Shown here: in pieces, positions 16,450-25,361 of the stretch
Layout: each line of letters opens with the position of its first letter
How positions within the stretch are numbered: the first letter of the stretch is position 1
Assembly (NCBI GenBank): GCA_020171895.1
Contig: JAIVAN010000001.1
Span: forward strand, 62,001 to 126,000
Direction: 5' to 3'
DNA: 64,000 nt
From: Bacillus timonensis
GTDB taxonomy: Bacteria; Bacillota; Bacilli; Bacillales; Bacillaceae_L
Program-made: the position numbers and the translations under genes
The notes under the pieces: model-generated
The model's input: the letters and a program-made list of their open reading frames with translations, nothing else
What the model was told of the DNA's origin: nothing
Databases searched by the model: none

Positions 16450-16622
16450 ATGATCCGCTCCTTAATAGTGATGTCGTTTTATATACGATTTTGAATAAGG
16501 AAAAGTTTCGTCTATTTTGTAAAAAAAGTCAGTTTATTGAGATAATTCATTTGACAATTAAGTGGATTGTGGGTAAACATTTATAGAATAGATAGAGAAT
16601 TTGTGATGGAAGGATGAAGTTT

Positions 16623-17468
16623 ATGCATCATGTGTTTATCGATGGTTCACTTCGTAAAGGGGAAGTGAATCACCATTTGATAGAGGATGGGAAAAGAATT
16701 GCAGAGCAGGCTTGGACAAACGGCACTCTTTATGATTCTGGAGATGGATACCCTGCAATGACGATTGAAAATCAAGAAGATGTTGTGTATGGAGAACTGT
16801 ATTTGTTAACAAATGATCAGTTGGATGAAATTGAATATTATCTAAATGATATTGAAGCAACGATTTATGAGCGAATAGAGCAAGAAGTGAAAACCGACAC
16901 AGGTGTGTTTATGGCATATATGTATGTAACTACTGAGGAAAATGTAGGATCAATGGAAAAGATTCCTTCTGGAGATTGGAAATGCCACACTGTGTTAATG
17001 AAGGAAAAACAGCTTTATTTTGCATATGGATCATGCATGGATGACGATCGTTTTAGGAAGGCAAGTGTGGATCATTTATTTTTGGACCTTGTTGGACGAG
17101 GTGTGGTCAAAGGCTATTCGTTACGCTTTACGTTTCATGCACCTGATGGAGGCCGAGCGGACATGGTTGAAGATGGTGGTGTGATTGAAGGAAAGGTTTA
17201 TCAGATTAATCAAGAAGCGTTGTTATATTTACTTGACCGTGAGGGTGTTGAGACAAAGTGGTACCGTCCAGCATTTGTTGATGTAGAGGTTAATGGTATG
17301 CTGCATCGCGATATGTTAACGTTTTTAGTGATTGATAAAAAAGAAGAGTTAGGTCCACCTATCCATTATGCGACTGAGATAGTTCGAGGTGGGTCAGGGT
17401 GTTTAAGTGATGATTATGTTTCAAAAGTAGTGCGTGATCTTCAAGATCGATTTGGATTAGAAATGTAG
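16623..17468 (+). CDS. ykqA: Double-domain gamma-glutamylcyclotransferase-fold protein YkqA
   Basis: About 281 residues made of two GGCT/AIG2-like domains. Domain 1 opens with FIDGSLRKGEVNHHL, where the family usually has YGTLRKG. Domain 2 opens with YFAYGSCMDDDRF near residue 137. Length and layout match B. subtilis YkqA. These enzymes cleave gamma-glutamyl peptides to 5-oxoproline, but the substrate is not known. I chose ATG 16623 (MHHVF) 9 bases after GGAAGG; the in-frame ATG at 16614 touches that binding site. Confidence 0.85.
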   Translation: MHHVFIDGSLRKGEVNHHLIEDGKRIAEQAWTNGTLYDSGDGYPAMTIENQEDVVYGELYLLTNDQLDEIEYYLNDIEATIYERIEQEVKTDTGVFMAYMYVTTEENVGSMEKIPSGDWKCHTVLMKEKQLYFAYGSCMDDDRFRKASVDHLFLDLVGRGVVKGYSLRFTFHAPDGGRADMVEDGGVIEGKVYQINQEALLYLLDREGVETKWYRPAFVDVEVNGMLHRDMLTFLVIDKKEELGPPIHYATEIVRGGSGCLSDDYVSKVVRDLQDRFGLEM

Positions 17469-17567
17469 GTTTTATTTGGTAGATTTTGTTGGTAGGTCAT
17501 CTTTTTGAAAGTGGATGAGATTGTAGAAAAGTTAATGATTCTGTCGATTTTTGCCTAGAGGAATTTC

Positions 17568-17596
17568 TTGTCAACATTTTTAATATTTGATATGAT
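17568..17596 (+). promoter_or_regulatory. Sigma-A promoter of cspB
   Basis: TTGTCA (17568-17573), 17-base spacer, TATGAT (17591-17596). Transcription would start near 17603, giving a leader of about 105 bases before cspB, typical of cold-shock genes. Confidence 0.75.
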
Positions 17597-17661
17597 AATT
17601 ACAGTTATTTTTGTTCGGTAATATTGTTTAAATGAACAATTATTAAGAGCAAGAATAGTAA

Positions 17662-17904
<243 letters not shown>

Positions 17905-17914
17905 TGGATTTAGA

Positions 17915-17942
17915 GACTCCCAGTTTTTGGGGGTCTTTTTTT
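17915..17942 (+). terminator. Terminator of cspB
   Basis: GACTCCC (17915-17921) and GGGGGTC (17929-17935) with one wobble, then a long T run. Confidence 0.85.
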
Positions 17943-18120
17943 GTTGGGGTAGTTTAGTTGGGGGGGTAGTTTGTGAAAATTGATAGAAAAAAAGAAATAA
18001 CGAATGAATGAAGTAGTAACTGAACAAATTGGGATTAATTCGAAAGAAAAGACTATGTAGTGATAGGAATAAAATTTGTAAAAAAATGTAATTGATAGAA
18101 TAAATTTTTTATTCGTATGA

Positions 18121-18182
18121 AAAAATTTAAAAATTGTGCGAAAAAAATTTAAAAGTGTGCGATAAATTTTTAAAAGTGATTG
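18121..18182 (+). repeat. Three imperfect AT-rich direct repeats
   Basis: Units of about 20 bases like AAATTTAAAAGTGTGCGA occur three times in a very AT-rich 400-bp stretch before the NERD gene. The rest of 17943-18361 holds nothing else I can name. Confidence 0.5.
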
Positions 18183-18361
18183 AATTAAAGTTAGGAGAGA
18201 AAATTTGATAAACATAACTAGCTCATTTTGATTCCATTTTGTTAAAAAAGAGTAGTATACTAGCATTTTTTATAATTTAGACAAACTTTTAAAAACTATT
18301 TAGGAGGATTCTATATTAAAAAGAAGAATTTTTTTAAAAAAGAAAAAAGGAGTGATGTTTT

Positions 18362-19327
18362 TTGATTGTAAAAAGTAGAGAAATGCCTAATAAGATTAAA
18401 AAAATTGAAGCTTTATTAAAAAGGTTACCACCTCATCATGAAAAGAGACCAATCCTTGAAGAGCATTTGGTTAAAAGTATAGCTGGGTATCGTGGTGAAA
18501 AAAGTCTGGATTATTATTTGCAATTCCTAGAGAAGGAAACGTTCTCCATTTTCCAAGATCTCCGCCTTAAAGATAAGAATTTCTTTCAAATCGATACTCT
18601 CATCATTTCACCACATTTTATTGTTATTTTAGAAGTGAAAAATATCGCGGGTACACTATTCTTTGACCAATCCTTTAATCAATTTATTCGTTATAACAAT
18701 GAAAAAGAAGAGGTACTTCCTAATCCAATATTACAGGTTAGTCGTCAAGAACTACAATTTGTAAATTGGCTCAAAGTAAACAAATTACCTCAAGTACCAG
18801 TCGAATCATTTGTCGTATTCGCAAATCCATATTCACAACTAAAAACCAACGCAATTGATTCAGAAATCTATAGGAAGGTATCTCATTGTGAGAACATCAT
18901 TTCAAAGATTAGCTTTTTAGAAAAAACATTCAAGAAAGTATTTTTAGAGAAGAAAGATACAAAGAAATTGACAAAGTTACTTTTGAAGAATAATAAAGTA
19001 CAAGAATATAATATTTTTAATGAATTTAGTATAGGTATAGATGAGGTTCAAAAGGGAGTTCAGTGTCCTGGATGTTCAGCTATTCCAATGAATAGAGAAT
19101 GGAAAGTTTGGAAATGTTCTTTTTGTGGACATAGTTCAACGGATGCACATTTAGAATCTTTACAAGATTATTTTTTGCTTTTTCAACCTACTATTACAAA
19201 TAAACAATTTCGTGATTTCTTCTTTATTAAATCTAGTGTTACGGCAAACAGATTACTAACTTCAGCTGGATTGGAATGTAAAGGTAAAACGAAAGATCGG
19301 AAGTATTTCAACTCTTCTCAAATATAA
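18362..19327 (+). CDS. NERD-domain protein with C-terminal zinc ribbon
   Basis: A 321-residue protein. The NERD (nuclease-related) domain spans about 35-150: YRGEKSLDYYL, FQIDTLIISPHFIVILEVKNIAGTL (the acidic residues and EVKN match the nuclease-like core), then PVESFVVFANP. A zinc ribbon CPGC ... CSFC lies near residues 235-260, and the tail (FIKSSVTANRLLTSAGL) looks like a helix-turn-helix. NERD proteins are found in Bacillus with unknown or plasmid/phage-related roles. Start TTG 18362 follows GGAGTGATG. The AT-rich flank and isolated position hint at later acquisition. Confidence 0.8.
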   Translation: MIVKSREMPNKIKKIEALLKRLPPHHEKRPILEEHLVKSIAGYRGEKSLDYYLQFLEKETFSIFQDLRLKDKNFFQIDTLIISPHFIVILEVKNIAGTLFFDQSFNQFIRYNNEKEEVLPNPILQVSRQELQFVNWLKVNKLPQVPVESFVVFANPYSQLKTNAIDSEIYRKVSHCENIISKISFLEKTFKKVFLEKKDTKKLTKLLLKNNKVQEYNIFNEFSIGIDEVQKGVQCPGCSAIPMNREWKVWKCSFCGHSSTDAHLESLQDYFLLFQPTITNKQFRDFFFIKSSVTANRLLTSAGLECKGKTKDRKYFNSSQI

Positions 19328-19360
19328 AAAACCCACCACTCCCGCAGCAGGTTTCACCTT

Positions 19361-19897
19361 CTACTTCATTTCCTCATAATCTTCCCGTGTCATTCCATAG
19401 TAAGTTAAGTCCATGTATTCTTCCCACTTTTTAACGTGTTGCTTGAAAGTGCCTTCATGCTTCATGCCGATTTTCTCCATGACTCTCCATGAACCAGGGT
19501 TGGTCGTGAACGCCGCGGCATAGACTTTGTTCAAGTGAAGTTCTTCAAAACAATAGGATACTAGCTTTTGAGCAGCTTCTGATGCGTAGCCTTTTCCCCA
19601 ATGAGGTTTCCCAATCCAATAGTTTAACTCAGCGCGATCAAAAACTTTACGAAGGTTAAGTCCCATTACACCGATTAGTAAGTTTGTTTCTTTATTTATA
19701 ATGCCGTACATTACTGCTTTTCCTAACTTGTTCTGCTCTTCAACTTGTTGTAGCCATGTTAAAGCGCCACCTTTAGGGTAGGGGTGAGGGATAGATAATG
19801 TAGTTTTGGCAATTTCGTAGTCTGAAGCTAGTTCTTCAATAATTGGTGCATCTTCTTTTATAAGCGACCGAATGATTAATCTTTCAGTTGTAAGCAT
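19361..19897 (-). CDS. GNAT acetyltransferase, RimJ/RimL type
   Basis: A 178-residue acyl-CoA N-acyltransferase. It has the RimJ/RimL opening (LTTERLIIRSL), strand ELNYWIGKPHWGKGYASEAAQKLV, where WGKGYASE is the acetyl-CoA pyrophosphate loop, and NPGSWRVMEKIGMKHEGTFKQHV. The target could be a protein N-terminus, aminoglycoside or small metabolite; sequence does not decide. The ATG follows AAGGGGGAAACC. It lies convergent to the NERD gene with only 33 bp between stops. Confidence 0.85.
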   Translation of the reverse strand: MLTTERLIIRSLIKEDAPIIEELASDYEIAKTTLSIPHPYPKGGALTWLQQVEEQNKLGKAVMYGIINKETNLLIGVMGLNLRKVFDRAELNYWIGKPHWGKGYASEAAQKLVSYCFEELHLNKVYAAAFTTNPGSWRVMEKIGMKHEGTFKQHVKKWEEYMDLTYYGMTREDYEEMK

Positions 19898-19973
19898 GTT
19901 GGTTTCCCCCTTTTCTTTTCCATATTATACCTTCTTAATAGAAGGGGGGTAAGCAAATTTTTTCGACAAAAAG

Positions 19974-19996
19974 GGTAGAATCGTTCTGATTCTACC
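19974..19996 (-). terminator. Terminator of the metNIQ operon
   Basis: GGTAGAATC and GATTCTACC form a perfect 9-bp stem; on the minus strand it runs into CTTTTTGTC. It stands 18 bp after the metQ stop. Confidence 0.85.
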
Positions 19997-20013
19997 ACTA
20001 ATTTTTGTGTGAA

Positions 20014-20838
20014 CTATTTTTTTACCATCCAAGCAGGTTTACCGAAACCTTTGAAATCTGAGTCAATTGTTTGTTCAAATTCAGGTGACTCAATGACTTC
20101 TTTCAAGTCTTTTGCTAATTGTGTGTCTAAGTCTTTTGTGTTCATTACAACACGGTTTCTATAGTCATCTGGCATGTTTTCAAGAACAAGAGCGTCTAGT
20201 AAATCCATTTTTGCTGCTAGAGCAAAGTTTCCTGGAACTGCTGATAGGTCAACGCTTTCTACTGCACGAGGCAGTTGAGCTGCTTCTATAGGTTTGAATT
20301 GCAAGTTTTTTACGTTCTCTTGGACATCTTTTTCAGATACAGTTAATGGGTTTACGGAAGGGTCTAATGTGATTAGTCCTGCTTCTTGCAAAATTAAAAG
20401 TGCACGTGCAGCATTTGTTGGATCATTCGGAATGGCTATTGCGCTACCTTCGCTTATTTCATCAAGAGAAGAGAATGTATTAGAATAAATGCCCATCGGT
20501 GCAGTAGGAACAATGATCACTTCAGAGAGTTCTAGTTTATGTTCTTCAGCAAATTTATCCATGTAGATTTTGTGTTGGAATAGGTTTGCGTCTAAATCAC
20601 CCTTTGAAAGTGCGAGATTTGGTTGAATGTAGTCACTAAATTCAACAACTTTTACAGTGTATCCTTTCTTCTCTAAAAGAGGTTTTATTGCTTTATTCAC
20701 CATGTCACTGTATGGACCAGCGGTTGCTCCTATTGTTACATTTTTAGTGTTTTCTGTAGATGTTTTGTCACTAGTTCCACATGCTGCTAATAGAGTAAAA
20801 GTTAATAAAAATAACACAGAAAGTAATAATTTTTTCAT
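20014..20838 (-). CDS. metQ: Methionine ABC transporter substrate-binding lipoprotein MetQ
   Basis: A 274-residue lipoprotein that binds methionine outside the membrane and hands it to MetNI. Signal peptide MKKLLLSVLFLLTFTLLAAC with the lipobox cysteine at 20; mature part of the NlpA/MetQ family (IGATAGPYSDMVNKAIKPLL, NLFQHKIYMDKFAEEH, AIPNDPTNAARALLILQ). The start is ATG 20838 after AGGAGGGAACAAA; the longer frame start upstream has no signal peptide at its N-terminus. Third gene of metNIQ under a SAM-I riboswitch. Confidence 0.95.
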   Translation of the reverse strand: MKKLLLSVLFLLTFTLLAACGTSDKTSTENTKNVTIGATAGPYSDMVNKAIKPLLEKKGYTVKVVEFSDYIQPNLALSKGDLDANLFQHKIYMDKFAEEHKLELSEVIIVPTAPMGIYSNTFSSLDEISEGSAIAIPNDPTNAARALLILQEAGLITLDPSVNPLTVSEKDVQENVKNLQFKPIEAAQLPRAVESVDLSAVPGNFALAAKMDLLDALVLENMPDDYRNRVVMNTKDLDTQLAKDLKEVIESPEFEQTIDSDFKGFGKPAWMVKK

Positions 20839-20854
20839 TTTGTTCCCTCCTAAA

Positions 20855-21526
20855 TTATGAACGTTTGTCAACGATTTTTGAGATGCGATCTCCAAAAAAT
20901 TGAATTAATTGTACTAAGCAAATTAAGATGACAATGGTTGTAATCATGACGGTGTTGTCGTATCTGTAATACCCAAAGCGAATGGCAAGGTCACCAACAC
21001 CACCGCCACCTACAATTCCTGCCATGGCTGAATATGCGATTAAACTAATAATGGTTATGGTAATACCTTGAATAATGCCAGGTCGTGCTTCGGGTAATAA
21101 CACTTCTTTAATAATCAACCAAGGTGAAGCACCTATTGCTACTGCTGCCTCAATCACCCCCTTATCAATTTCTCGTAATGCAGTTTCTACGATTCTTGCA
21201 AAGAAAGGAATTGCAGCAACGGAGAGAGAAACAGATGCTGCCGTTGGGCCAATTGTTGTACCAGTAATCAAGTTTGTTAAAGGAATTAAAGCTACGAGTA
21301 AGATGATAAAAGGAATCGACCTAACCATATTGACAACAAATCCTACACTCGTTTTTACCCAGTGGTTTTCTAAAAATAGGCCTTTATCTGTTACAAATAG
21401 AAGAATACCTAATGGTAACCCGGCTAAAATGGCAACGATGATTGAAATTGTCACCATATAGATTGTTTCAAAGAAGGCTTTGTTTAGTTCTGGAAGTAAT
21501 TCAATGATTGTTTCAAGCAACATCAT
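20855..21526 (-). CDS. metI: Methionine ABC transporter permease MetI
   Basis: A 223-residue permease with five or six membrane helices and the binding-protein-dependent EAA loop EAAVAIGASPWLIIKEVLLPEA, which contacts MetN. SIPFIILLVALIPLTNLI and MAGIVGGGGVGDLAIRFGYYRYD are MetI hallmarks. Two ATGs stand in tandem (21526 and 21523) behind GGAGGTG; either may be used. The start overlaps the metN end by 14 bases, so the two are translationally linked. Confidence 0.95.
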   Translation of the reverse strand: MMLLETIIELLPELNKAFFETIYMVTISIIVAILAGLPLGILLFVTDKGLFLENHWVKTSVGFVVNMVRSIPFIILLVALIPLTNLITGTTIGPTAASVSLSVAAIPFFARIVETALREIDKGVIEAAVAIGASPWLIIKEVLLPEARPGIIQGITITIISLIAYSAMAGIVGGGGVGDLAIRFGYYRYDNTVMITTIVILICLVQLIQFFGDRISKIVDKRS

Positions 21527-22517
21527 GTAACACCTCCAAAATCTCGGTACGTGAATGAATAAATTCTATGGCTTTTGCTACTTCACTTTCATCTCCAAGT
21601 AATTCCATAATAAAGATTCCTAGTGGAGTTTCTTTGATGTACTCAATTTTTCCATGAAGAATATTTCCTTTTACATGAAAGCGCTGAAATACATCTGAAA
21701 TGACGGATTCTGTTGCCATGGAACCTTTAAATTGAATTTTGATTAATGTTCCCTGTCTTTGTTCAACTAAATAATTAGGTAAATCAAATTGCAGGATACT
21801 TTTAATAAATAATTTTGTAAGTGGCTGCCTAGGATTTGAAAAGATATCATAAACGGGTCCTTCTTCAATGATTTTTCCTTCTTGCATAATGGCCACCTTG
21901 TCGCACACTTCTTTTACAACTTCCATTTCATGAGTAATTAAGACAATGGTTAAATCTAGTTCTCTGTTAATCTTTTTTAGAAGATCTAAAATTGATTTTG
22001 TTGTGCTTGGATCTAAGGCAGATGTTGCTTCATCGCAAAGCAATACATGTGGATCATTTGCAAGAGCTCTTGCAATACCAACACGCTGCTTTTGACCACC
22101 ACTTAATTGGGCAGGATAGGCATTCAATTTTTCACTTAATCCGACTAACTCTAAAAGTGTTGCTACCTTTTTGGGTATGACTTCCTTTGATTTTCCAGCC
22201 GCTTTTAAGGCAAGAGCGACATTCTCAAATACCGTTTTTGAACTTACTAGGTGAAAATGTTGAAAAATCATCCCGATTTTTAATCTCGCTTTACGTAATT
22301 GTTTTTCACTTAATGAGGTAAGGTTTGTTTCATCAATGAAGATCTCACCTGATGTGGGACGCTCTAATAAATTTAAACACCGTAATAGTGTACTTTTTCC
22401 CGCACCGCTGTAGCCGACAATTCCGTATATCTCCCCCTTGTCAATTGTGATCGAAACGTCATTTACACCAATAACGTCGTTTGGATAAACTTTTACTAAA
22501 TTTTTCACTTTAATCAC
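21513..22517 (-). CDS. metN: Methionine ABC transporter ATPase MetN
   Basis: A 334-residue ATPase that powers methionine import. Walker A GYSGAGKST, Q-loop IFQHFHLVSSKTV, signature LSGGQKQRVGIARAL, Walker B LLCDEATSALDP, then the C-terminal NIL domain (about 255-334) that senses methionine. An ATG at 22523 directly touches GGAGGT, leaving no spacing; GTG 22517 is six bases further on and gives the usual MetN start MIKVKN, so I prefer it. First gene after the SAM-I riboswitch. Confidence 0.94.
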   Translation of the reverse strand: MIKVKNLVKVYPNDVIGVNDVSITIDKGEIYGIVGYSGAGKSTLLRCLNLLERPTSGEIFIDETNLTSLSEKQLRKARLKIGMIFQHFHLVSSKTVFENVALALKAAGKSKEVIPKKVATLLELVGLSEKLNAYPAQLSGGQKQRVGIARALANDPHVLLCDEATSALDPSTTKSILDLLKKINRELDLTIVLITHEMEVVKEVCDKVAIMQEGKIIEEGPVYDIFSNPRQPLTKLFIKSILQFDLPNYLVEQRQGTLIKIQFKGSMATESVISDVFQRFHVKGNILHGKIEYIKETPLGIFIMELLGDESEVAKAIEFIHSRTEILEVLHDVA

Positions 22518-22574
22518 GGACATACCTCCAATTTCTATGTTTCGTTACTACTGAGAAGTAGTGAAGCGTTAAAA

Positions 22575-22604
22575 CAAAAAAATACCTCTTTCATTTGAAA
22601 GAGG
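22575..22604 (-). terminator. Expression-platform terminator of the SAM-I riboswitch
   Basis: On the minus strand CCTCTTTC and GAAAGAGG (22585-22604) close a 4-base loop, followed by ATTTTTTTG. It ends the leader transcript when SAM is bound. Confidence 0.88.
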
Positions 22605-22626
22605 CATCGTTTATCTATGTAAGCGA

Positions 22627-22733
22627 CTTATCTTTCAGAATGAATACATTCTGTAGGAAGTGGCACCTTTCCATAGTGGGAATGGAGGTTGCCGGACGTC
22701 ATAGGGCCTAATCCCTCAGTCTCTCTTGATAAG
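22627..22733 (-). ncRNA. SAM-I (S-box) riboswitch upstream of metNIQ
   Basis: Minus-strand sequence has the S-box landmarks in order: CTTATCAAGAGAG, GAGGGA, GGCCCTATGACGTCCGGCAACC, AAGGTGCCACTTCC, and the closing GATAAG. P1 pairs CTTATC (minus-strand 22733-22728) with GATAAG (22632-22627). A terminator follows and then metN. High SAM should stop transcription. Confidence 0.96.
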
Positions 22734-22815
22734 TTATATGAAGTTTTGTTTCGCTACTAGAAATAATAAATCCAAGTAATTCCAATGTCAATCATCTTTT
22801 TTAAAAAAAGTAATA

Positions 22816-22830
22816 AGTTAGCGCTTACAT
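22816..22830 (-). promoter_or_regulatory. cre site (CcpA) upstream of the glycerate operon
   Basis: Minus strand ATGTAAGCGCTAACT fits WTGNAANCGNWNNCW at every position. It lies about 105 bp before the cdaR-like start and predicts glucose repression. A 10-bp palindrome ACGTGCACGT at 22879-22888, nearer the gene, may be the regulator's own operator. Confidence 0.65.
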
Positions 22831-22935
22831 GCTTGCTGGGTTTGGGAATTTTTTTTTGCCCTTCATTTTTATAGCGTTACGTGCACGTTTAATAGTATTC
22901 TAGTAAGAAATGAAATGCGTATAGAGGTGAGTGTA

Positions 22936-24075
22936 GTGAAAATTACCGCTGAGTTAGCCAATCCAATTATTCATAAGCTAAAAGGACTATTAGAATATAA
23001 TATGAATGTAATGGACGCAGAAGGAATTATTGTGGCAAGTAGTGATGAATCAAGGGTTCACCAAGTTCATAAGGGAGCCATGCAGGTCATAAAAACCCAA
23101 AAAGAAATTGTTATAAGTCCGGATGATGTGAAAAACTATCACGGTACAAAGCCAGGTGTGAATTTGCCTATTGAATTCTTAGGGGAAATGATTGGAGTTG
23201 TTGGTGTTACTGGAAATCCGAAGGAATTATATAAATTTACACAGGTTATTAAAGTGACCGTTGAAACGATGCTTCAACAGATGTATATGATGAATCAAGT
23301 GCAATATCAAACGAAGTTGATGGAAAATTGGATTATAGAGCTCATTCATCCTGATGGCTTTAATCGTGAGCGACTAGAGTCGAACGCTAAGCATATTTTT
23401 CAATGGAATGTAAATAAGCAGGAGGTATTTGTTTTACTTCTTCAAGTAAAAGAGTTTCAATCAACAAGTCATATGCTAGAGATAAATGAGAAAAAGCAAC
23501 AAATGATGTCTGATATTAGAAGAATAGTGGAAGAAGTTTCATTTAGTGCGTATGTGGAGGATGGCTACTATCTTTTCGGCATCAACAGAAAGGGAAGAAG
23601 TGAAAGGGTCATTGGAGAGGTGATTGAGAAGTATCTTACTTCAAGTGGTTATTCATTCCAAATAGGTATTGGAAATATTTATACCGGAGTTGAAGGGTAT
23701 CGAAAATCTTATTTTGAAGGAAAGCAAAGTATCTCGCTTTTGGAGAGATTATCTTTGCCTTACAAGGTGGTTCATATTGGGGATTTAGGGGTTTACTCCT
23801 TATTGGATTATATACCTTCAACTGTTCAAAAGGAGTTTGTAGAAAAGTATTACTCAAATGAAAGAAAATTAGGTGAAGAACTTCGAACAACGTTAGAGGT
23901 TTTCTTTGAATCTGAATTAAGCATGAAAAAGTCAGCAGAAAAATTACATATCCATCGCAATACATTAATGTATCGTTTAGATCAAATTGAGAATGAACTT
24001 GGACTAGATCCACGTAAATTTTCTGACGCAATAAAATTAAAGTTAATCTTATTATTTGAAAAATTAACCGGTTAG
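22936..24075 (+). CDS. CdaR-type sugar diacid/glycerate regulator
   Basis: About 379 residues in the CdaR layout: N-terminal sugar diacid recognition domain (MKITAELANPIIHKLKGLL, NVMDAEGIIVASSDESRVHQVH, GTKPGVNLPIEFLGEMIGVVG), a middle GGDEF-like domain, and a C-terminal PucR-type helix-turn-helix (KKSAEKLHIHRNTLMYRLDQIE). Such proteins activate galactarate, glucarate and glycerate genes. GAGGTG at 22924-22929 suits GTG 22936, so the in-frame ATG 22915 is unlikely. It heads the glycerate kinase/permease operon and presumably senses glycerate or a precursor. Confidence 0.88.
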   Translation: MKITAELANPIIHKLKGLLEYNMNVMDAEGIIVASSDESRVHQVHKGAMQVIKTQKEIVISPDDVKNYHGTKPGVNLPIEFLGEMIGVVGVTGNPKELYKFTQVIKVTVETMLQQMYMMNQVQYQTKLMENWIIELIHPDGFNRERLESNAKHIFQWNVNKQEVFVLLLQVKEFQSTSHMLEINEKKQQMMSDIRRIVEEVSFSAYVEDGYYLFGINRKGRSERVIGEVIEKYLTSSGYSFQIGIGNIYTGVEGYRKSYFEGKQSISLLERLSLPYKVVHIGDLGVYSLLDYIPSTVQKEFVEKYYSNERKLGEELRTTLEVFFESELSMKKSAEKLHIHRNTLMYRLDQIENELGLDPRKFSDAIKLKLILLFEKLTG

Positions 24076-24208
24076 TCATTGTGCATTTGCACAAAAAAGT
24101 AGTATGAATTTTATATAATATTCTGTTAAAAATCCAATGCTTTTTACTATATGGGTGTTGTTTAATAGTGATAAGCAGAAAATTAAGTAGAAAAAGGTGT
24201 CGGTAGGT

Positions 24209-25339
24209 ATGAAGATAGTCATAGCTCCAGATTCATTTAAAGGAAGTTTAACAGCATTAGAAGCTGGTTTGACGATTCAAGAAGCCATACTAGCTGAACT
24301 ACCAAATGTACATATCGATGTCATTCCTATGGCAGATGGTGGAGAAGGAACGCTTGAGACCCTTATTTTTGCAACAAAAGGAAAGCGTTTACAAATTGAG
24401 GTCACTGGGCCATTAGGGGAAAAAATTTCGACTGAATATGGCGTATTAGGAGATGGAAAAACGGTTGTGATCGAAATGGCCAATATTGCTGGGTTACCGA
24501 TGGTACCGGAAGAAGAAAGAAATCCACTTCATACTACGACATATGGAATTGGAGAAACCATTCTTAAAGCGACTGAATTGGGACATCGAAGGTTTATTAT
24601 TGGCCTAGGTGGCAGTGCAACAAACGATGGTGGACTTGGAATGCTCCAAGCGTTAGGTGTTAAATTTCTCGATCGTAATGGGACATTAGTTGGATGTTAT
24701 GGTTCTGATGTTCAAAAAGTGGCTAATGTGGATTTTTCTAGCATAAATCCAGTTATTTCAGAATGTAGCTTTATCATTGCAAGTGATGTAAATAATCCTC
24801 TATGTGGAAAAACGGGAGCATCACATGTTTTCGGTCCACAAAAGGGGGCATCTATTCAAGTAGTGGAGGCGCTTGATACAGCATTAAGTTCCTACGCAAC
24901 CGTTATTGAGAAGGAATTAGGTAAATCGTATCAGCACATTACTGGTGCTGGGGCTGCGGGTGGTTTAGGATTTGCCTTCTTACTACTAGGTGGTGAGATG
25001 AAGGTCGGATCTGAGATAGTGGCTGATGCTACTAGATTAAAAGAGAAGATCAAGAATGCAGATTGGGTGATTACAGGGGAAGGGCAAAGTGACTTTCAAA
25101 CGTTGTTTGGTAAAGTTCCTGCCTTTATTGCCAATCTAGCAAGAGAAAATCGTTCAAAAACGGTATTAGTTTCTGGAGGATTAGGTGAAGGTTCAGAGAA
25201 ACTATTCGATTTGTTTGATTGCTGTTTTTCCATTATGAATCGACCAATGACGGTTGAGGATGCAATGGCAAATGCAAAACAGCTTTTATATCAGCAAGCT
25301 AGAAACATCGCTAGATTTATTAGGATTACACAAAATTAG
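24209..25339 (+). CDS. glxK: Glycerate kinase (GlxK/GarK type)
   Basis: A 376-residue class II glycerate kinase that phosphorylates D-glycerate for entry into glycolysis. MKIVIAPDSFKGSLTA, MADGGEGTLETL, GLGGSATNDGGLGMLQALG and GQSDFQTLFGK are the family's nucleotide and substrate stretches. I chose ATG 24209, which begins the conserved KIVIAPDSFKG, rather than the in-frame GTG at 24197. It is flanked by the CdaR-type regulator and the permease. The enzyme normally makes 2-phosphoglycerate; GlxK and GarK cannot be told apart here. Confidence 0.94.
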   Translation: MKIVIAPDSFKGSLTALEAGLTIQEAILAELPNVHIDVIPMADGGEGTLETLIFATKGKRLQIEVTGPLGEKISTEYGVLGDGKTVVIEMANIAGLPMVPEEERNPLHTTTYGIGETILKATELGHRRFIIGLGGSATNDGGLGMLQALGVKFLDRNGTLVGCYGSDVQKVANVDFSSINPVISECSFIIASDVNNPLCGKTGASHVFGPQKGASIQVVEALDTALSSYATVIEKELGKSYQHITGAGAAGGLGFAFLLLGGEMKVGSEIVADATRLKEKIKNADWVITGEGQSDFQTLFGKVPAFIANLARENRSKTVLVSGGLGEGSEKLFDLFDCCFSIMNRPMTVEDAMANAKQLLYQQARNIARFIRITQN

Positions 25340-25361
25340 ATAAGAGAAGGGATGAGGAGAA

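Noticed and set aside
19325-19360. Terminator between the NERD gene and the acetyltransferase gene
   Set aside because: Only a 4-5 bp AAACC/GGTTT stem with a long loop; too weak to call.
23636-24094. 152-residue antisense ORF in the CdaR-type gene
   Set aside because: Shadow of a well-supported gene; no binding site and no recognisable domain.
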